Notes: a model not told the origin generated them from the sequence alone. A stretch of DNA of 64,000 nt from Micromonospora eburnea (GCF_900090225.1 NZ_FMHY01000002.1:5828001-5892000), one strand, 5' to 3'; counted from the first letter of the stretch, positions 8,713-16,579 are shown. A program made the numbers and translations.

Positions 8713-9438
8713 TCAGGACAGGGCGTAGGTGTCCTCGATTTCGTGGCGACTGCCGGGCATCACCAGGACCGACGACAGGATCGGTTCGCCGGACGCCTGG
8801 TGCACGGTGATGACGACGCTCATCACCGACTCGTCGGCCGGCACCTCCAGGGCCTCAGCCTCGTCCTGACTCACTCGGCGGGCGGTCATTCGCTCGGTGG
8901 CGTAGTCGGCGCGTAGGCCCTTGTGACGCGCGATGAGGTCGAGCAGCCCGCCCGGGATCGGGTCTGGCTTGGTGATGTCAGTGCCGACCGCGATGTCCAC
9001 CGGCACGAACGTGGCGATCAGGTCCACCGGCCCGACCTCCGAGATGGTTCGGCGGCGCCGCTCGTAGACCGGCGTGCCCTCGGGGATTCTCAACTCGGCC
9101 GCGATCCGCGGAGAGGCGAGCACCGGGCCGACGTGCAAGATCTCCGTCTCTCCGGTCTCGTCTAGCGCGACGGCGTCGCGGGCGTAGCCGGGCGAGGTAC
9201 GGCCGGAAGCGGGCCGGCCGCGTACGAAGCTGCCCTTGCCCTGCTGCGACTCGATCCAGCCGTCCTGCTTGAGGATGCCCAGCGCCTTGAGCACGGTCGG
9301 CCGGGACACCCCGAACTCCGTGCAAAGTTGGCTCTCTGACGGCAGTGCCGCGCCGGGCGCGTAGTCGCCATCCTCGATGCGCTTCCGCAGCGTGTTCAAC
9401 ACGCGCAGGTATTTCGGCGTCGGAATCTCGTACGCCAT
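8713..9438 (-). CDS. GntR-family repressor with UTRA domain (KorSA-like)
   Basis: From ATG 9438 the protein has 241 residues: an N-terminal winged helix (about 8-72, with PSESQLCTEFGVSRPTVLKALGIL) and a C-terminal UTRA effector domain (about 90-230). In pSAM2 the GntR protein KorSA represses pra and thereby replication and transfer, and this gene occupies the equivalent place. A second in-frame start at 9453 would add five residues. The palindrome at 8155 is a candidate target. The ligand, if any, is unknown. Confidence 0.85.
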   Translation of the reverse strand: MAYEIPTPKYLRVLNTLRKRIEDGDYAPGAALPSESQLCTEFGVSRPTVLKALGILKQDGWIESQQGKGSFVRGRPASGRTSPGYARDAVALDETGETEILHVGPVLASPRIAAELRIPEGTPVYERRRRTISEVGPVDLIATFVPVDIAVGTDITKPDPIPGGLLDLIARHKGLRADYATERMTARRVSQDEAEALEVPADESVMSVVITVHQASGEPILSSVLVMPGSRHEIEDTYALS

Positions 9439-9514
9439 CGCGGGCCACCCCACCTATGAACGCTGCATGAATCACAGCAGCTTATGAGTTGTTTGCATGA
9501 CAGAACAAGTCAGG

Positions 9515-9790
9515 TCAGCCGTTCGGCGTCACACGCTCGACCGCTGCGGCCAGCCATCCCGACCAGAACGAAGGAGCGCGCACCAGCTCTGGCCGGGTCG
9601 CGCCGGGCCATCGGCGGGGTAGGCAGCCGTATCGGCCGAACGCCCGCAGGGCCGCCCGCCGTTGCGGGCACGGGCCTGCCTCACCGCACCCCGCGCAGCG
9701 CCCGTCGGCGCTTGACGGCGTGTGCTGGTCAAGCTGCGCCTGCGCCGCGCGGAGCTGGTCGCGTGCGGCGACCGACAGGTACGTGGTCAT
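9515..9790 (-). CDS. Small Cys-rich AICE protein
   Basis: The 91-residue protein has an N-terminal helical segment and a CAGCGEAGPCPQR cysteine cluster around residues 32-44, consistent with binding a metal ion. Its ATG overlaps the TGA of the preceding gene (ATGA). It is the last member of a run of four small minus-strand genes (10591 to 9515). I do not recognise a function; short proteins with this CxxCG...CP signature are common between the regulator genes of AICEs. Confidence 0.65.
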   Translation of the reverse strand: MTTYLSVAARDQLRAAQAQLDQHTPSSADGRCAGCGEAGPCPQRRAALRAFGRYGCLPRRWPGATRPELVRAPSFWSGWLAAAVERVTPNG

Positions 9791-10029
9791 CGGGCCGGCC
9801 CAAACGGCGGCAACAGGCTCGCCCGTACCAGAATCTGCGCCTGCGGCCCCCGGCAGCCGCCCTGGCTCAGCTTGATCCCCTCAACCCAGATCCACTGCTC
9901 ACGTTCCGGACGGTTGACCACCAGCCGCACCCCGGTCACCCACAACGTGACCGGACCGTCAGAGGGCTGGTAGCGGTCGGCTGCGTCAATCCGCAGCACC
10001 GCGCCGAGCTGTACCCGAACGTCAAACAC
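9787..10029 (-). CDS. Hypothetical AICE protein (80 aa)
   Basis: GTG 10029 with GGAGG four bases upstream gives an 80-residue beta-rich protein (VRVQLGAVLRI, VTLWVTGVRLVV, WIWVEGIKL). It overlaps the preceding gene by eight bases and the next by four. Its sequence pattern resembles its upstream neighbour (ending in 'VRIAGLQIQ'), so the two could be related modules. No function can be assigned. Confidence 0.6.
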   Translation of the reverse strand: MFDVRVQLGAVLRIDAADRYQPSDGPVTLWVTGVRLVVNRPEREQWIWVEGIKLSQGGCRGPQAQILVRASLLPPFGPAR

Positions 10030-10387
10030 CGCGCCTCCTCCACACCAGCGCCGTGTTCGGCGCGCTGTCGGTTGTGCCTGGCTGAATCTGGAGCCCGGCG
10101 ATCCGCACGAAGACCTCCCGCCGGGCAAACGCCTTGCCGCTGTCCGGGTCGATCGAGTAACCGGCGAGCCACACCCAGCCGTCATACGTCGGCTTGTCGC
10201 AGACCGAGGCCACCCGCAGCCACAGGGCACGGTCACCGTCGAACTGCACCGAGGCCCGGCCGTCGATCAGCACCAGGTCGCCGGGCACCGGAACACCCGG
10301 CCGCCGGCATGCCGTTTTGTGGGGCGCCGGGGAGGGCGGGCCAATCAGGGGCCGTCGTTCGGGTCGCGGCCCCACGCCAGCACCCAC
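10022..10387 (-). CDS. Hypothetical AICE protein, start uncertain
   Basis: The longest frame runs from GTG 10387 (121 residues), but its first 33 residues look unlike coding sequence. A GTG at 10288 would give an 88-residue product beginning at PGDLVLIDG. The convincing part is a beta-rich segment (RALWLRVASVCD, WVWLAGYSIDPDSGKAFARREVFVRIAG). It overlaps the next gene by eight bases. Function unknown; probably co-transcribed with the other small genes here. Confidence 0.55.
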   Translation of the reverse strand: MGAGVGPRPERRPLIGPPSPAPHKTACRRPGVPVPGDLVLIDGRASVQFDGDRALWLRVASVCDKPTYDGWVWLAGYSIDPDSGKAFARREVFVRIAGLQIQPGTTDSAPNTALVWRRRGV

Positions 10388-10399
10388 CCCGGGCCAGCC

Positions 10400-10591
10400 T
10401 CAGCAGGTCGCCGAGCGACCGGAGCCCGCACAGTCCAGGCAGGACCGCCGGGCCAGGGATCGAGTCCGCTCCGAACCCCGCCCCATCGCCCGGATGTCGG
10501 TCCGGGCAAGGGTGTACTTCCATCCCGCACCGGAGCAGGATTGACAGTTGGTCGATACGTTCAGCCCCGTCATGGACACAGGCTGTGGCAC
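10400..10591 (-). CDS. Small CxxCxGxG zinc-finger protein
   Basis: The 63-residue product (or 57 from ATG 10573) contains CQSCSGAG near residue 16 and CLDCAGSG near 52. This is the paired CxxCxGxG signature of DnaJ-type zinc-binding modules, here without a J domain. It is divergent from the XRE regulator gene, whose GTG is 66 bases away. Stand-alone modules of this type recur in actinomycete mobile elements; the role is unknown. Confidence 0.6.
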   Translation of the reverse strand: MPQPVSMTGLNVSTNCQSCSGAGWKYTLARTDIRAMGRGSERTRSLARRSCLDCAGSGRSATC

Positions 10592-10656
10592 AAACCGCCC
10601 AGCAACCCGGAAAATCCTTCCGGGGTCGCAATCGACCGAGGGGAGACAGTGAATCG

Positions 10657-11880
10657 GTGCGCGGGACCACCAACACCCTGACCATCGGCGAGCGCGTCGC
10701 CTGGTACCGCAGACGGCGCGGCCTGTCGCAGGAAGTCCTAGCCGGGCTCATCGGCCGTACCGCCGACTGGCTGGGCAAGGTCGAGAACAACCGGATCGAG
10801 CTGGACCGGCTCTCCGTCATCAAGTCGCTCGCCGAAGTCCTGGACGTGTCCCTCGGCGACCTTCTCGGCGAGCCCTCACTGCTCGACTGGACCGGCGACA
10901 GCGGCACCGAGACCGTGCCCGCCCTGCGCGCCGCCCTGATGAACTACCGCGCCATTGCCCCGTTCGGCGGTGCCATCGACGCTCAGCCGCCGGCCGTCGC
11001 TGTGCTCAAGAAGGAGGTAGGTGCTCTCTGGGACGCCTACCAGGACTCGCGCTTCGGATTCGTCACCGGCCGGCTACCCGACCTGCTCGACCGCGCCCAG
11101 GCCGCCGCCGACCACTACGACGGTGAGGAACAGGACCAGGCCCGGCGGCTGCTCGGCCTGGCATACCAACTGGCCGCGACCCAGCTCACCAAGCTCGGGC
11201 AAGCCGACCTCGCCTGGATCGCCGCCGACCGCGGCCTCACCGCCGTCCGACCCACCGGCGACCCCGTCGTCACCGGCTCCCTGTTCCGCTCGGTCGGCCA
11301 CGCCCTGCACGCCACCGGCCGCTACGCCGAAGCCGTACGCCTCACCGAGGACGCCGCCGGCTACCTTGAGCCCCACCTGAAGCACGCCACGCCAGCGCTG
11401 CTCTCCGTCTACGGCACCCTGTTCCTGTCCGGCTCGATGGCCGCCGCACGCTCCAACGACGCCGGCACCACCCGCGCCTTCCTCGCCGCAGCCGACCACG
11501 CCGCCAGCCTGCTCGGAGCCGACGCCAACCACCTCTGGACCGCATTCGGCCCGACCAACGTCGCCATCCACCGCGTCGCCACCGCCGCCGAACTGGGCGA
11601 TGTCCAGGTCGCCATCGACCTCGGCCCGCGCGTCGACACCGCCGGCCTACCGATGGAACGCCGCGTACGGCATGCCCTCGAAGTCGCCCGCGCCTACAGC
11701 TCGTGGAACCGGGTAGACGACGCCCAGGCCGTGCTGCTCGACGCCGAGCAGATGGCACCCGAACAGGTGCGACACCACTTCCTCAGCCGGCAGCTCGTCC
11801 TGACCTGGATACGTCGGCAGCGCGGCAAGCCCTCGGCTGATCTGGTCGGCCTGGCCCGCCGGCTCAAGGTGCTCGACTGA
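10657..11880 (+). CDS. XRE-family regulator with C-terminal TPR-like helices
   Basis: From GTG 10657 (GGGGAG at about 10640) the protein has 407 residues. An HTH of the Cro/CI type (about 7-65: IGERVAWYRRRRGLSQEVLAGLIGRTADWLGKVENNR) is followed by a long alpha-helical region (about 120-400) rich in Ala/Leu like tetratricopeptide arrays. In AICEs such proteins lie next to the Nudix gene and probably control cargo or transfer. The frame stays open far upstream of the start, but that part is composition-driven. Bases 11096-11579 of this gene are duplicated in the eroded copy at 15941-16413. Confidence 0.85.
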   Translation: MRGTTNTLTIGERVAWYRRRRGLSQEVLAGLIGRTADWLGKVENNRIELDRLSVIKSLAEVLDVSLGDLLGEPSLLDWTGDSGTETVPALRAALMNYRAIAPFGGAIDAQPPAVAVLKKEVGALWDAYQDSRFGFVTGRLPDLLDRAQAAADHYDGEEQDQARRLLGLAYQLAATQLTKLGQADLAWIAADRGLTAVRPTGDPVVTGSLFRSVGHALHATGRYAEAVRLTEDAAGYLEPHLKHATPALLSVYGTLFLSGSMAAARSNDAGTTRAFLAAADHAASLLGADANHLWTAFGPTNVAIHRVATAAELGDVQVAIDLGPRVDTAGLPMERRVRHALEVARAYSSWNRVDDAQAVLLDAEQMAPEQVRHHFLSRQLVLTWIRRQRGKPSADLVGLARRLKVLD

Positions 11881-11904
11881 ACCCAGCCCATCTACGCTGC
11901 CCTG

Positions 11905-12372
11905 GTGACGGCCAACGAGATGCCACCCATGGCAACCCCACGCGTCGCCGCCGGCGCCCTCTTCTTCAACGACGAAGGCCACGTGCTCCTCGTACGCCCC
12001 AGCTACAAGAAGCACTGGGACATCCCCGGCGGCTACGTCGAACCCGGCGAGTCACCACGCGCAGCGTGCGTACGTGAGATTGAAGAGGAGCTTGGCCTCG
12101 TAACCACGGTTGGCCCCATGCTGGTCGTCGACTGGGCACCCGCGGAGCACGAGGGCGACAAGCTGCTCTTCGTGTTCGACGCCGGATCTCTCACCGCCGA
12201 GCAGGAACGCGCCATCCGCTTCGTGGACGGGGAACTCACCGAATGGCGCTATGTGGCCCCCGACGCCCTGGAACACCATGGCCCGGCGCGGCTGGCTCGC
12301 AGAATCCGCACAGCGATAGCAGCGCGCAGCAACGGCAAAGCCATGTATGCAGAGCACGGCACCGCCACCTAG
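11905..12372 (+). CDS. Nudix hydrolase, Pif-like
   Basis: A 155-residue protein with a complete Nudix box: G43, E49, and REIEEELGL at 57-65. The GTG start lies 24 bases after the XRE stop, so the two genes are probably co-transcribed. In pSAM2 the Nudix protein Pif makes recipient cells immune to redundant transfer of the same element. By position and family this is the likely counterpart; the substrate is unknown. The catalytic glutamates are intact. Confidence 0.85.
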   Translation: MTANEMPPMATPRVAAGALFFNDEGHVLLVRPSYKKHWDIPGGYVEPGESPRAACVREIEEELGLVTTVGPMLVVDWAPAEHEGDKLLFVFDAGSLTAEQERAIRFVDGELTEWRYVAPDALEHHGPARLARRIRTAIAARSNGKAMYAEHGTAT

Positions 12373-12906
12373 TTCAGAGCTTCGATACACGTTCAAGGCG
12401 GCCCTGAACGGGCCGCACGCGCCGCCGCCAGGGCGCGCGCCGGCCGCTGCCGCTGTCGCTCTGCGGCCGTCACGCCTGACGCCCGGCGGCTGGCGCTGGA
12501 CAGCGGGAAGCCCGGAGGGCCGCCGCAGAACGACAGGCCGTTGACGAGTGGTGTGGTGGGCCGGCAGCCGGCCGGGCCGCGCGGCCCCGAGCCCGCGCGG
12601 CGTAGGGGAGCGCACGCCGGCCGCGTCGGCGAGCTGGCGGCGGTCGAGGGGTTGCGGTTACTGCGCCTCCGGCGGGGGCGCTCGGGCTCCGAGGTGGGTG
12701 CAACCCGTCGGCGGGTTGCGGTCCGTGGGTGGTTGCGCGGGCCATCCCGCCAGCCGGCGCCCCGGGGCGAGCCGAGCAGACCACCGCCCGACCCGCCAGC
12801 GTCCGTACGTGCCAAGGTCGTCTTGACGTGGCGGGCCGGGCGGCGGCCCGCTCCCCAGGAGGGCGGGTCGACGGCAGACGGGATGGTGATTTCCCCTCGA
12901 GATCGA
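12373..12906. other. GC-rich non-coding region of the AICE, candidate cis-acting region
   Basis: This 534-base stretch is extremely GC-rich and has no convincing gene. It holds several palindromes, including a hairpin at 12700-12719 (GCAACCCG, loop TCGG, CGGGTTGC) and GGCGGCC/GGCCGC pairs near 12399-12420. Twenty bases at 12440-12459 recur in the eroded copy (16412-16431). A location outside the genes and rich in palindromes would suit a cis-acting transfer locus, but I see no clear array of TraB recognition octamers. Confidence 0.35.
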
Positions 12907-13221
12907 CTAATTGTCCGTCAACCGATTGAAAAGCTGATGCAGATAGCCAAACGCTTCGCCTGACGGGGGAGCAGAAATCTCCTGCACCAGAATTTTGAGG
13001 TCGTCATCGTCGAGAGGAATGATGTACCCACGACGATCGTGAGCCGTGTCGAGGCAGGATTTCCAGATTTTCTCCTTGTCTGAATACCCGCGATAGACCA
13101 GCAATCCGACTGTTCCGCGAGAGGGGGAAAACCTTCCTTGAAGCTGATCAAAGGCGGGATTGTCGATTGGGCGATTGTAGTTCTTGCACTCGATCATAAT
13201 GTTAGCGGACGGATAGTGCAT
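12907..13221 (-). pseudogene. Fragment of a restriction-endonuclease-like protein, low GC
   Basis: A 104-residue open frame encodes IECKNYNRP, then GRFSPSRGTVGLLVYRG and DTAHDRRGYIIPLDDDDL. This resembles the core of a PD-(D/E)XK nuclease-like domain (ExK within ECKNY) followed by its C-terminal part. The upstream half of the expected domain is missing: an unrelated frame ends in a stop just before ATG 13221. GC content is visibly lower (about 50%) than the surroundings, so it was acquired from elsewhere and then truncated. The call as a fragment is inferred from length and composition. Confidence 0.55.
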
Positions 13222-13794
13222 ACTAAGCCACTGAAAAAACCATGCCGAGCGGCATTGGTGTAAGTTAGATCAAGCCGCTTGCGTCCGTCGTGGATCGGCT
13301 GCTGCCGCTTCGGCGTGGCGAGTGGCCATCGACAGCAACCGGCCCGGACAAGGACGCCCGTCGGCGGAGGCGTGCGGACGATCGTCCGAGGTCACGAACG
13401 CGGACGGACGACCCCGGACGGCCTTCGCAGAGCTTGTAAGCGAGACGCCGGCTGGGCCCTGCAAGCGACGCCACTGCCGAAACGTTCTCATGAGGATCAA
13501 GGCGGCCCGCAAAGCGGGCCGCGCCGGCCCGGCCCCGGCCTGCTGGCGACCTCCGGCCGGCATCGGCCGGGCCGGCCGGCCACTCTTGGGGACGACACGA
13601 TCAGAAGACCTCAGGGCTCCGCCCCGAACCCCGACCCTCCTCAGAGATGCCGCCGCGGATCACCTCGCCGGGCACCACAAGGGCTACCAGCCTCCCCGGA
13701 CGGGGCCAAGGTCGTTCGTCCGGTAGGGCGCTCCACCTTGTCCCCGTCCGGGGAGGCTGGACGGTCTACGACTGCCCGACGAGGAGATCCGCTC
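13222..13794. other. Non-coding AICE region with repeats and a large hairpin
   Basis: No convincing gene in 573 bases. It contains GCGGCCCGC-AAA-GCGGGCCGC near 13503-13523, a block (about 13605-13660, GGGCTCCGCCCCGAACCCC and following) that recurs near 17325-17375, and the long inverted repeat at 13687-13760. These look like terminator-type structures and junction debris. Confidence 0.45.
13687..13760. repeat. Long inverted repeat (19-bp perfect arms)
   Basis: Bases 13687-13705 and 13742-13760 are perfect reverse complements. After one mismatch the pairing resumes for about six more base pairs (CAAGGT/ACCTTG), leaving a loop of roughly 22 bases. A hairpin this long is unusual for a simple terminator. 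It lies 35 bases downstream of the stop of the immunity-like gene at 13795, on that gene's strand. Confidence 0.7.
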
Positions 13795-14208
13795 TCATCG
13801 CCCAAGGAACCGCAGGATGACGTCACGAAGTTCTCGGTACGGGTCACGAGGCCTAAGGCCAGGGTCGGAGAACGGGGGGCCAGCAACGAGCTTGGCCAGC
13901 ACCGACGCCAATCGCTTGCGGTCCGCTCGTAGGTTTGACCAGGCTGAGTCGGGCAGCCGCAGCACATTGCGGAGCAGGTCGCCCGGATAGTAGTCACCCT
14001 CTGCCATGGGATCGCGGAGCAGGACTTGGATCGCCAGAGGCAGCAGGGCCGGCACGCCGATCTCTTGCCCGAGCATGATGCGCAGATCTTCGACGGTGAA
14101 CTCAGCCAACGGCTTGCGTCGCAGCTCCGTGCAACGTCTTACGAGAAACGTGTCGTCCGGGTCGGGGGCCGGCCACACGTCCCGTTCAAGCTGCTCGATT
14201 GTCGTCAC
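13795..14208 (-). CDS. CdiI-type (contact-dependent inhibition) immunity-like protein
   Basis: From GTG 14208 the product has 137 residues. The segment RRKPLAEFTVEDLRIMLGQEIGV, then LLPLAIQVLLRDPMAEGDYYPGDLL, matches my recollection of the CdiI_2-like immunity family that neutralises polymorphic-toxin tips. Such orphan immunity genes are frequent cargo in actinomycetes. No toxin gene is adjacent. The start is chosen where family similarity begins (VTTIEQLERDVW); the frame is open up to 14286. Downstream lies the long hairpin at 13687-13760. Confidence 0.65.
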   Translation of the reverse strand: MTTIEQLERDVWPAPDPDDTFLVRRCTELRRKPLAEFTVEDLRIMLGQEIGVPALLPLAIQVLLRDPMAEGDYYPGDLLRNVLRLPDSAWSNLRADRKRLASVLAKLVAGPPFSDPGLRPRDPYRELRDVILRFLGR

Positions 14209-14267
14209 GGCGGTCAGGGTAGTCCGCACGGCAGCCTGGGGCGCGTGTGAGGTTGGTTGGCGGGCCA

Positions 14268-14386
14268 TCCACGGGCCAGTATCCACGCGTTTCAGCGGTC
14301 ACGAGCGGGCACGAGTGGTAAGCGGGTAGCCCGCCAGCAGCAGGCGTTTCGGGCATCACGACCGGTAGAGCGCGCTCTTCCAAACT
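14268..14386. repeat. Degenerate AICE right-end copy A with partial att core
   Basis: The sequence CCACGGGCCAGTAT...GGTCACGAGCGGGCACGA...CAGGCGTTTCGGGCAT...TCTTCCAAACTGACG parallels copies at 15296-15411 and 18924-19030. It ends in 15 bases identical to the att core (TCTTCCAAACTGACG, about 14371-14386) before diverging. I read it as the scar of a further integration or recombination event at the tRNA-Gly att site. Confidence 0.6.
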
Positions 14387-14416
14387 GACGCTCCGGGCCA
14401 GCTCACGGACGGCCAG

Positions 14417-14569
14417 TTAGTAGTACAGCCAGAGGACGGCACAGCCGAAGCACAGCGCCAGCAGAACGGCCGAAGCAACCAGCAGCACGAGTAGCGTGAG
14501 CAGTTCGTTGCGCGCCGTCGGCGCAGACTTCGGTGGTTGACTGCCGTCGGCGGGCTCGGGGTCGGGCAC
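14417..14569 (-). CDS. Small single-pass membrane protein (50 aa)
   Basis: GTG 14569 to TAA 14417 encodes 50 residues: a polar Pro-rich head followed by one hydrophobic helix (ELLTLLVLLVASAVLLALCFGC) and a WLYY end. The frame is closed by TGA just upstream, so GTG is the only possible start. A pair of direct TGGCTGTA repeats lies 34 bases upstream. Function unknown; tiny membrane proteins are typical of AICE cargo. Confidence 0.6.
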   Translation of the reverse strand: MPDPEPADGSQPPKSAPTARNELLTLLVLLVASAVLLALCFGCAVLWLYY

Positions 14570-14602
14570 GTCGTGATCATGTCAGACCCAGCCGCGTGGC
14601 TG

Positions 14603-14622
14603 TACAGCCATCCGTACAGCCA
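14603..14622. promoter_or_regulatory. Direct repeat TACAGCCA x2 upstream of the small membrane gene
   Basis: TACAGCCA occurs at 14603-14610 and 14615-14622, a 12-base period (TGGCTGTA on the coding strand). The same pair with the same period occurs at 17937-17956 in front of another minus-strand gene of the island. Shared upstream direct repeats suggest a common operator or promoter element. Confidence 0.45.
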
Positions 14623-14866
14623 AGCCAGCAGACCGAGCCGGTCATACGTGGACGCGAGCCGACGGGACGAGCAGCTCAGCCGCAGTGGCCGACGTCGCCC
14701 GACAAGCGTCTTGATCTTTGCAAGGCAGGGATCCACGACGCACCCAGACAGCGGAATCAGCCACCCCCATCCTCACGCCAAGTCGTTGCCTCCGTCCGTG
14801 ACCGGCCTCGCGTCGAGCGCCTACCGTGTCTGTTCGACACGTCCGCTTGCTTGTGAGGAGACCGTC

Positions 14867-15100
14867 ATGCCCCGCACCGCCGCGACCAAGCCCATCTCGA
14901 CCGGCATCGGATGGGCTGGCGGCCTGGTCGCAGTCGCCGCCGGCCTTTACCCGGCGATGCACGGCGTGTATTGGGCGATCCCGCTCACCATCGCCGCCGT
15001 GGGTGGTGCGATCGGCATCTGGCGTGCTGTCGTCCTGCTGGGCATGGTCATGAACCATCTGCACTGGCGGGACATTGAGGTGCCCGCCGACGACGACTGA
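14867..15100 (+). CDS. Small two-helix membrane protein (77 aa)
   Basis: ATG 14867 has GAGGAG six bases upstream. The 77-residue product has two hydrophobic segments (IGWAGGLVAVAAGLYPAMHG and IPLTIAAVGGAIGIWRAVVLLGMV) and a charged end (HWRDIEVPADDD). Function unknown. The last 40 bases recur at 16430-16466 in the eroded element copy, so this gene belonged to the ancestral element type. Confidence 0.75.
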   Translation: MPRTAATKPISTGIGWAGGLVAVAAGLYPAMHGVYWAIPLTIAAVGGAIGIWRAVVLLGMVMNHLHWRDIEVPADDD

Positions 15101-15405
15101 CCTGGCGGCCCGGCCTGGGCCAGTCCCTACGGCGGGGGCGCGGGCGTCTGAGTCCTCATTTAGTCCTCAAGAGGTCGAGCCCCGGCGGCTGGCGCTGAGA
15201 GATGTCGAGAGGGGTTTCCGCAGGCCAGACAGGGTTGGGGCAGGTAGGCCGTGGTGGGCAACTTGATCTCGCAATGCGTAGGTCATCCGTGCCATCCACG
15301 TGCCAGTAGCCCGTACCCCCGACGGTCACCAGCGGGCACGAACGGTCCCCACGTCCCTGCGGGCTGGCCTGCCCCATCAGGTCCTTCGTGGTCGTGATCT
15401 TCGTC
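15101..15405. other. Non-coding right end of the main AICE, including right-end copy B
   Basis: No gene. From about 15296 it carries the second copy of the right-end sequence (CCACGTGCCAGTAGCCCGTA, then GGTCACCAGCGGGCACGA and ATCTTCGTCCTTCC) that leads directly into the complete att core at 15406. This is the attP' arm of the main element. Confidence 0.6.
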
Positions 15406-15517
15406 CTTCCAAACTGACGGTGCGGGTTCGATTCCCGTCGCCCGCTCCACCGCTTCCGGCCCAGGTCAGCGACCTGATCGCCGAACCTGGGCCGTTCTCG
15501 TCTCAGGCGTCTTTGAT
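15406..15517. repeat. attR core plus duplicated left arm of a second element
   Basis: Bases 15406-15451 match the tRNA-Gly end at 1805-1850 exactly. Bases 15452-15517 match 1851-1916 with three differences. That second part includes the terminator hairpin and the last bases before the int stop codon. The site is therefore both the right boundary of the main AICE and the left end of a second, decayed element. Confidence 0.9.
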
Positions 15518-15945
15518 TCAGCCGCAGCCCGATCCGGGTCGGAAACAGGTCCCGGAACGGCAGCACGTCCTTACGCGGGTCCTGCAACGCCGCGACCACG
15601 TGCACCCCGACCGCCCGGCCCTGCGACAACAGGAGCCCGAGGGATTCCTTGATCCGATCGCGGACCTTCCGATCCGTGATGTACGCCGTCAGCGCCGCCA
15701 GCTCGTCGACCACCAGGACGATCAGCGGCTCCTCCACCGTCGGCACATGCTGGCGGGTGACTCCGCGCAGCCAGGCCGCCCTCAGCCGCATCCTCTTGAC
15801 GGCCTCTTCCAGGACGCCGGCCATGCCGTCCGGGTCCTCGTAGGCGAACCGGGCGAACAGCGGCACCCCGGCCGCCAGCTCCATCCCGCCCTTCGGGTCG
15901 AACGCCCACAGCTCGACCAGCCCCGACCGGATACCGCCGGCCAGG
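15518..15945 (-). pseudogene. traB fragment (relic of a second AICE)
   Basis: The segment is nearly identical to 6081-6507 of the intact traB, with scattered single-base changes. It covers roughly residues 259-400, including Walker B but not Walker A. The left junction joins the int 3' end (GTCTTTGAT) straight to traB (TCAGCCGCAG). The right junction with the xre fragment shares CCAGG with both parents, as expected for a microhomology-mediated deletion. The fragment has neither start nor end of traB. Confidence 0.9.
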
Positions 15946-16413
15946 CCGCCGCCGACCACTACGACGGCGAGGACCAGGACCAGGCCCGGCGGCTGCTCGG
16001 CCTGGCATACCAACTGGCCGCGACCCAGCTCACCAAGCTCGGGCAAGCCGACCTCGCCTGGATCGCCGCCGACCGCGGCCTCACCGCCGTCCGACCCACC
16101 GGCGACCCCGTCGTCACCGGCTCCCTGTTCCGCTCGGTCGGCCACGCCCTGCACGCCACCGGCCGCTACGCCGAAGCCGTACGCCTCACCGAGGACGCCG
16201 CCGGCCACCTTGAGCCCCACCTGAAGCACGCCACGCCAGCGCTGCTCTCCGTCTACGGCACCCTGTTCCTGTCCGGCTCGATGGCCGCCGCACGCTCCAA
16301 CGACGCCGGCACCACCCGCGCCTTCCTCGCCGCAGCCGACCACGCCGCCAGCCAACTCGGAGCCGACGCCAACCACCTCTGGACCGCATTCGGCCCGACC
16401 AACGTCGCCATCC
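15941..16413 (+). pseudogene. xre/TPR regulator fragment (relic of a second AICE)
   Basis: Near-identical to 11096-11579 of the intact XRE regulator, corresponding to part of the helical TPR-like region; the HTH and the C-terminus are absent. It follows the traB fragment without a gap, in the same relative orientation as in the intact element. The fragment is in frame with sequence on both sides (an open frame runs 15300-16655), but nothing suggests a functional fusion. Confidence 0.9.
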
Positions 16414-16510
16414 GGCCGCTGCCGCTGTCGCACTGGCGGGACATTGAGGTGCCCGCCGACGACGACCTGACCTGGGCGCCCCGGCACGGGTCAGCCCCTA
16501 CGGCCGACGC
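16412..16510. other. Further collinear scraps of the second AICE
   Basis: Bases 16412-16431 match 12440-12459 (non-coding region after the Nudix gene). Bases 16430-16466 match 15061-15098 (last codons of the 77-residue membrane protein gene), and weaker similarity continues to about 16510. The order is the same as in the intact element. Confidence 0.75.
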
Positions 16511-16579
16511 GGACGCCGCCAGCTCGTCGACGAGGAACCGCGGCATGACCGTGCGTTCGCCCGTGAGAGAGTTGCTGTC

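Noticed and set aside
9484..10656. Upstream extension of the XRE regulator frame by about 390 codons
   Set aside because: The extension is antisense to the run of overlapping small AICE genes and is unlike protein sequence; the HTH begins right after GTG 10657.
12541..12963. A 140-residue plus-strand frame after the Nudix gene
   Set aside because: Arg/Pro/Gly-rich, no ribosome binding site, runs into the opposite-strand low-GC fragment; composition-driven.
14356..14736. A 126-residue minus-strand frame rich in Ser/Cys/Trp
   Set aside because: It is the shadow of the 50-residue membrane protein at 14417-14569, whose frame gives a clean hydrophobic helix.
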